From contig JBGPWL010000012.1 of the NCBI GenBank assembly GCA_041492185.1, positions 11,599 to 75,598 of the forward strand: a stretch of DNA of 64,000 bases, in the 5' to 3' direction. Below the pieces are notes generated by a model. It made no database searches, was not told the DNA's origin, and saw nothing but the letters and a program-made list of their open reading frames with translations. This document shows, in pieces, positions 63,702 to 64,000 of the stretch; positions within the stretch are counted from its first letter, which is position 1, and the number at the start of each line of letters is the position of its first letter. The translations under genes and the position numbers were made by a program. Origin of the DNA: JAOAPY01 sp041492185. Its GTDB lineage: Bacteria; Acidobacteriota; Blastocatellia; Pyrinomonadales; Pyrinomonadaceae.

Positions 63702-64000
63702 ATGAAAACAAAAGTGTTCGTCAGTTGGTCGGGCCAAAGAAGTCGCAGATTGGCGCAAGAAATCACTCGCTGGCTACCCCGCGTGATACAGGGGGTCGTA
63801 CCGTGGATGTCAGCGAAAGATTTGGCGAAGGGTGAAAGATGGAGTGAGCAAATTGGAAAGCAACTCTCAGAACACGATGCTGGTATTATCTGTGTTACAC
63901 CCGAGAACACTTCTGCTAGTTGGCTACTATTCGAATCCGGAGCTCTATCCAAGACTTTGGGACATTCCAAAGTGTGTCCCGTGCTTCTAGGGATACGTCC
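63702..64000 (+). CDS. TIR-domain protein, 5' part only
   Basis: Open frame cut by the right window edge; 99 complete codons are visible. The start has ggaggg 5-6 nt ahead. The sequence is a bacterial TIR domain: KVFVSWSGQRSRRLAQEITR, VVPWMSAKDLAKGERW, GIICVTPENTSASWLLFESG. The Glu in LLFESGAL is the position of the NADase catalytic Glu. Such proteins often degrade NAD in anti-phage defence, with a second sensor or effector domain following the TIR. What follows here is outside the window. Confidence 0.85.
   Translation, partial: MKTKVFVSWSGQRSRRLAQEITRWLPRVIQGVVPWMSAKDLAKGERWSEQIGKQLSEHDAGIICVTPENTSASWLLFESGALSKTLGHSKVCPVLLGIR

Overview
The window looks like a chromosomal segment of an Acidobacteriota bacterium, most likely class Blastocatellia. 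This is inferred from gene content, not from a marker gene. The signs are two Oar-like TonB-dependent receptors, several secreted TPR proteins, three FG-GAP/ASPIC (CRTAC1-type) proteins in a row, an S9 peptidase next to a large BNR-repeat 'glycosyl hydrolase', many multihaem cytochromes, and at least five kinds of palindromic intergenic repeat. Nearly everything from 7.7 to 56.8 kb is on the minus strand. I see no rRNA, tRNA, CRISPR array, transposase or prophage.

Layout. 0-7.6 kb: the 3' part of a TonB-dependent receptor, a TPR lipid/secretory-type protein, then a plus-strand set of GH3 beta-glucosidase, a two-helix membrane protein and a GH144-type glucanase, which together suggest beta-1,2-glucan use. 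7.7-15.1 kb: a minus-strand alpha-glucan operon, malQ > cyclomaltodextrinase > SDR > SLC45-type sugar transporter > secreted GH13, with 2-nt gaps between the first three genes. 15.2-22.2 kb: a monohaem cytochrome, a pentahaem cytochrome with TPRs, and three secreted proteins, two of them TPR. 22.3-27.4 kb: a full Oar-like receptor and a ROK regulator; a near-perfect XylR/ROK-like operator overlaps the predicted start of receptor transcription. 27.5-36.4 kb: three FG-GAP/ASPIC proteins and a nitrilase-family hydrolase, separated by repeats. 36.6-39.3 kb: a secreted protein, a Fes-type esterase and a DUF3179 membrane protein.

The DUF3179 gene is the main discovery candidate. It has one in-frame UGA exactly where the family has the first Cys of a CxxC motif. 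A bacterial SECIS-like hairpin with a GGUCU apical loop follows directly. It should be read as one 416-residue selenoprotein (UxxC), not as two broken ORFs. 39.5-39.9 kb holds a truncated phosphofructokinase relic.

40.0-50.0 kb is a tight operon for an unusual cytochrome bc-type complex: outer-membrane cytochrome/porin, cupredoxin, FAD/NAD(P)-Fe-S oxidoreductase, Rieske protein, split cytochrome b, octahaem cytochrome c, lipoprotein cytochrome c and an unknown secreted protein. A sigma-54-type promoter candidate and repeated GTTTAC motifs lie between it and a sigma-54 two-component pair (50.4-53.8 kb). 54.5-62.7 kb has UbiX, a secreted amidohydrolase, a DUF2442 protein, an S9 peptidase and the BNR-repeat protein. 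The right edge carries a small Cys-containing protein and the start of a TIR-domain protein, both preceded by the same promoter-like module.
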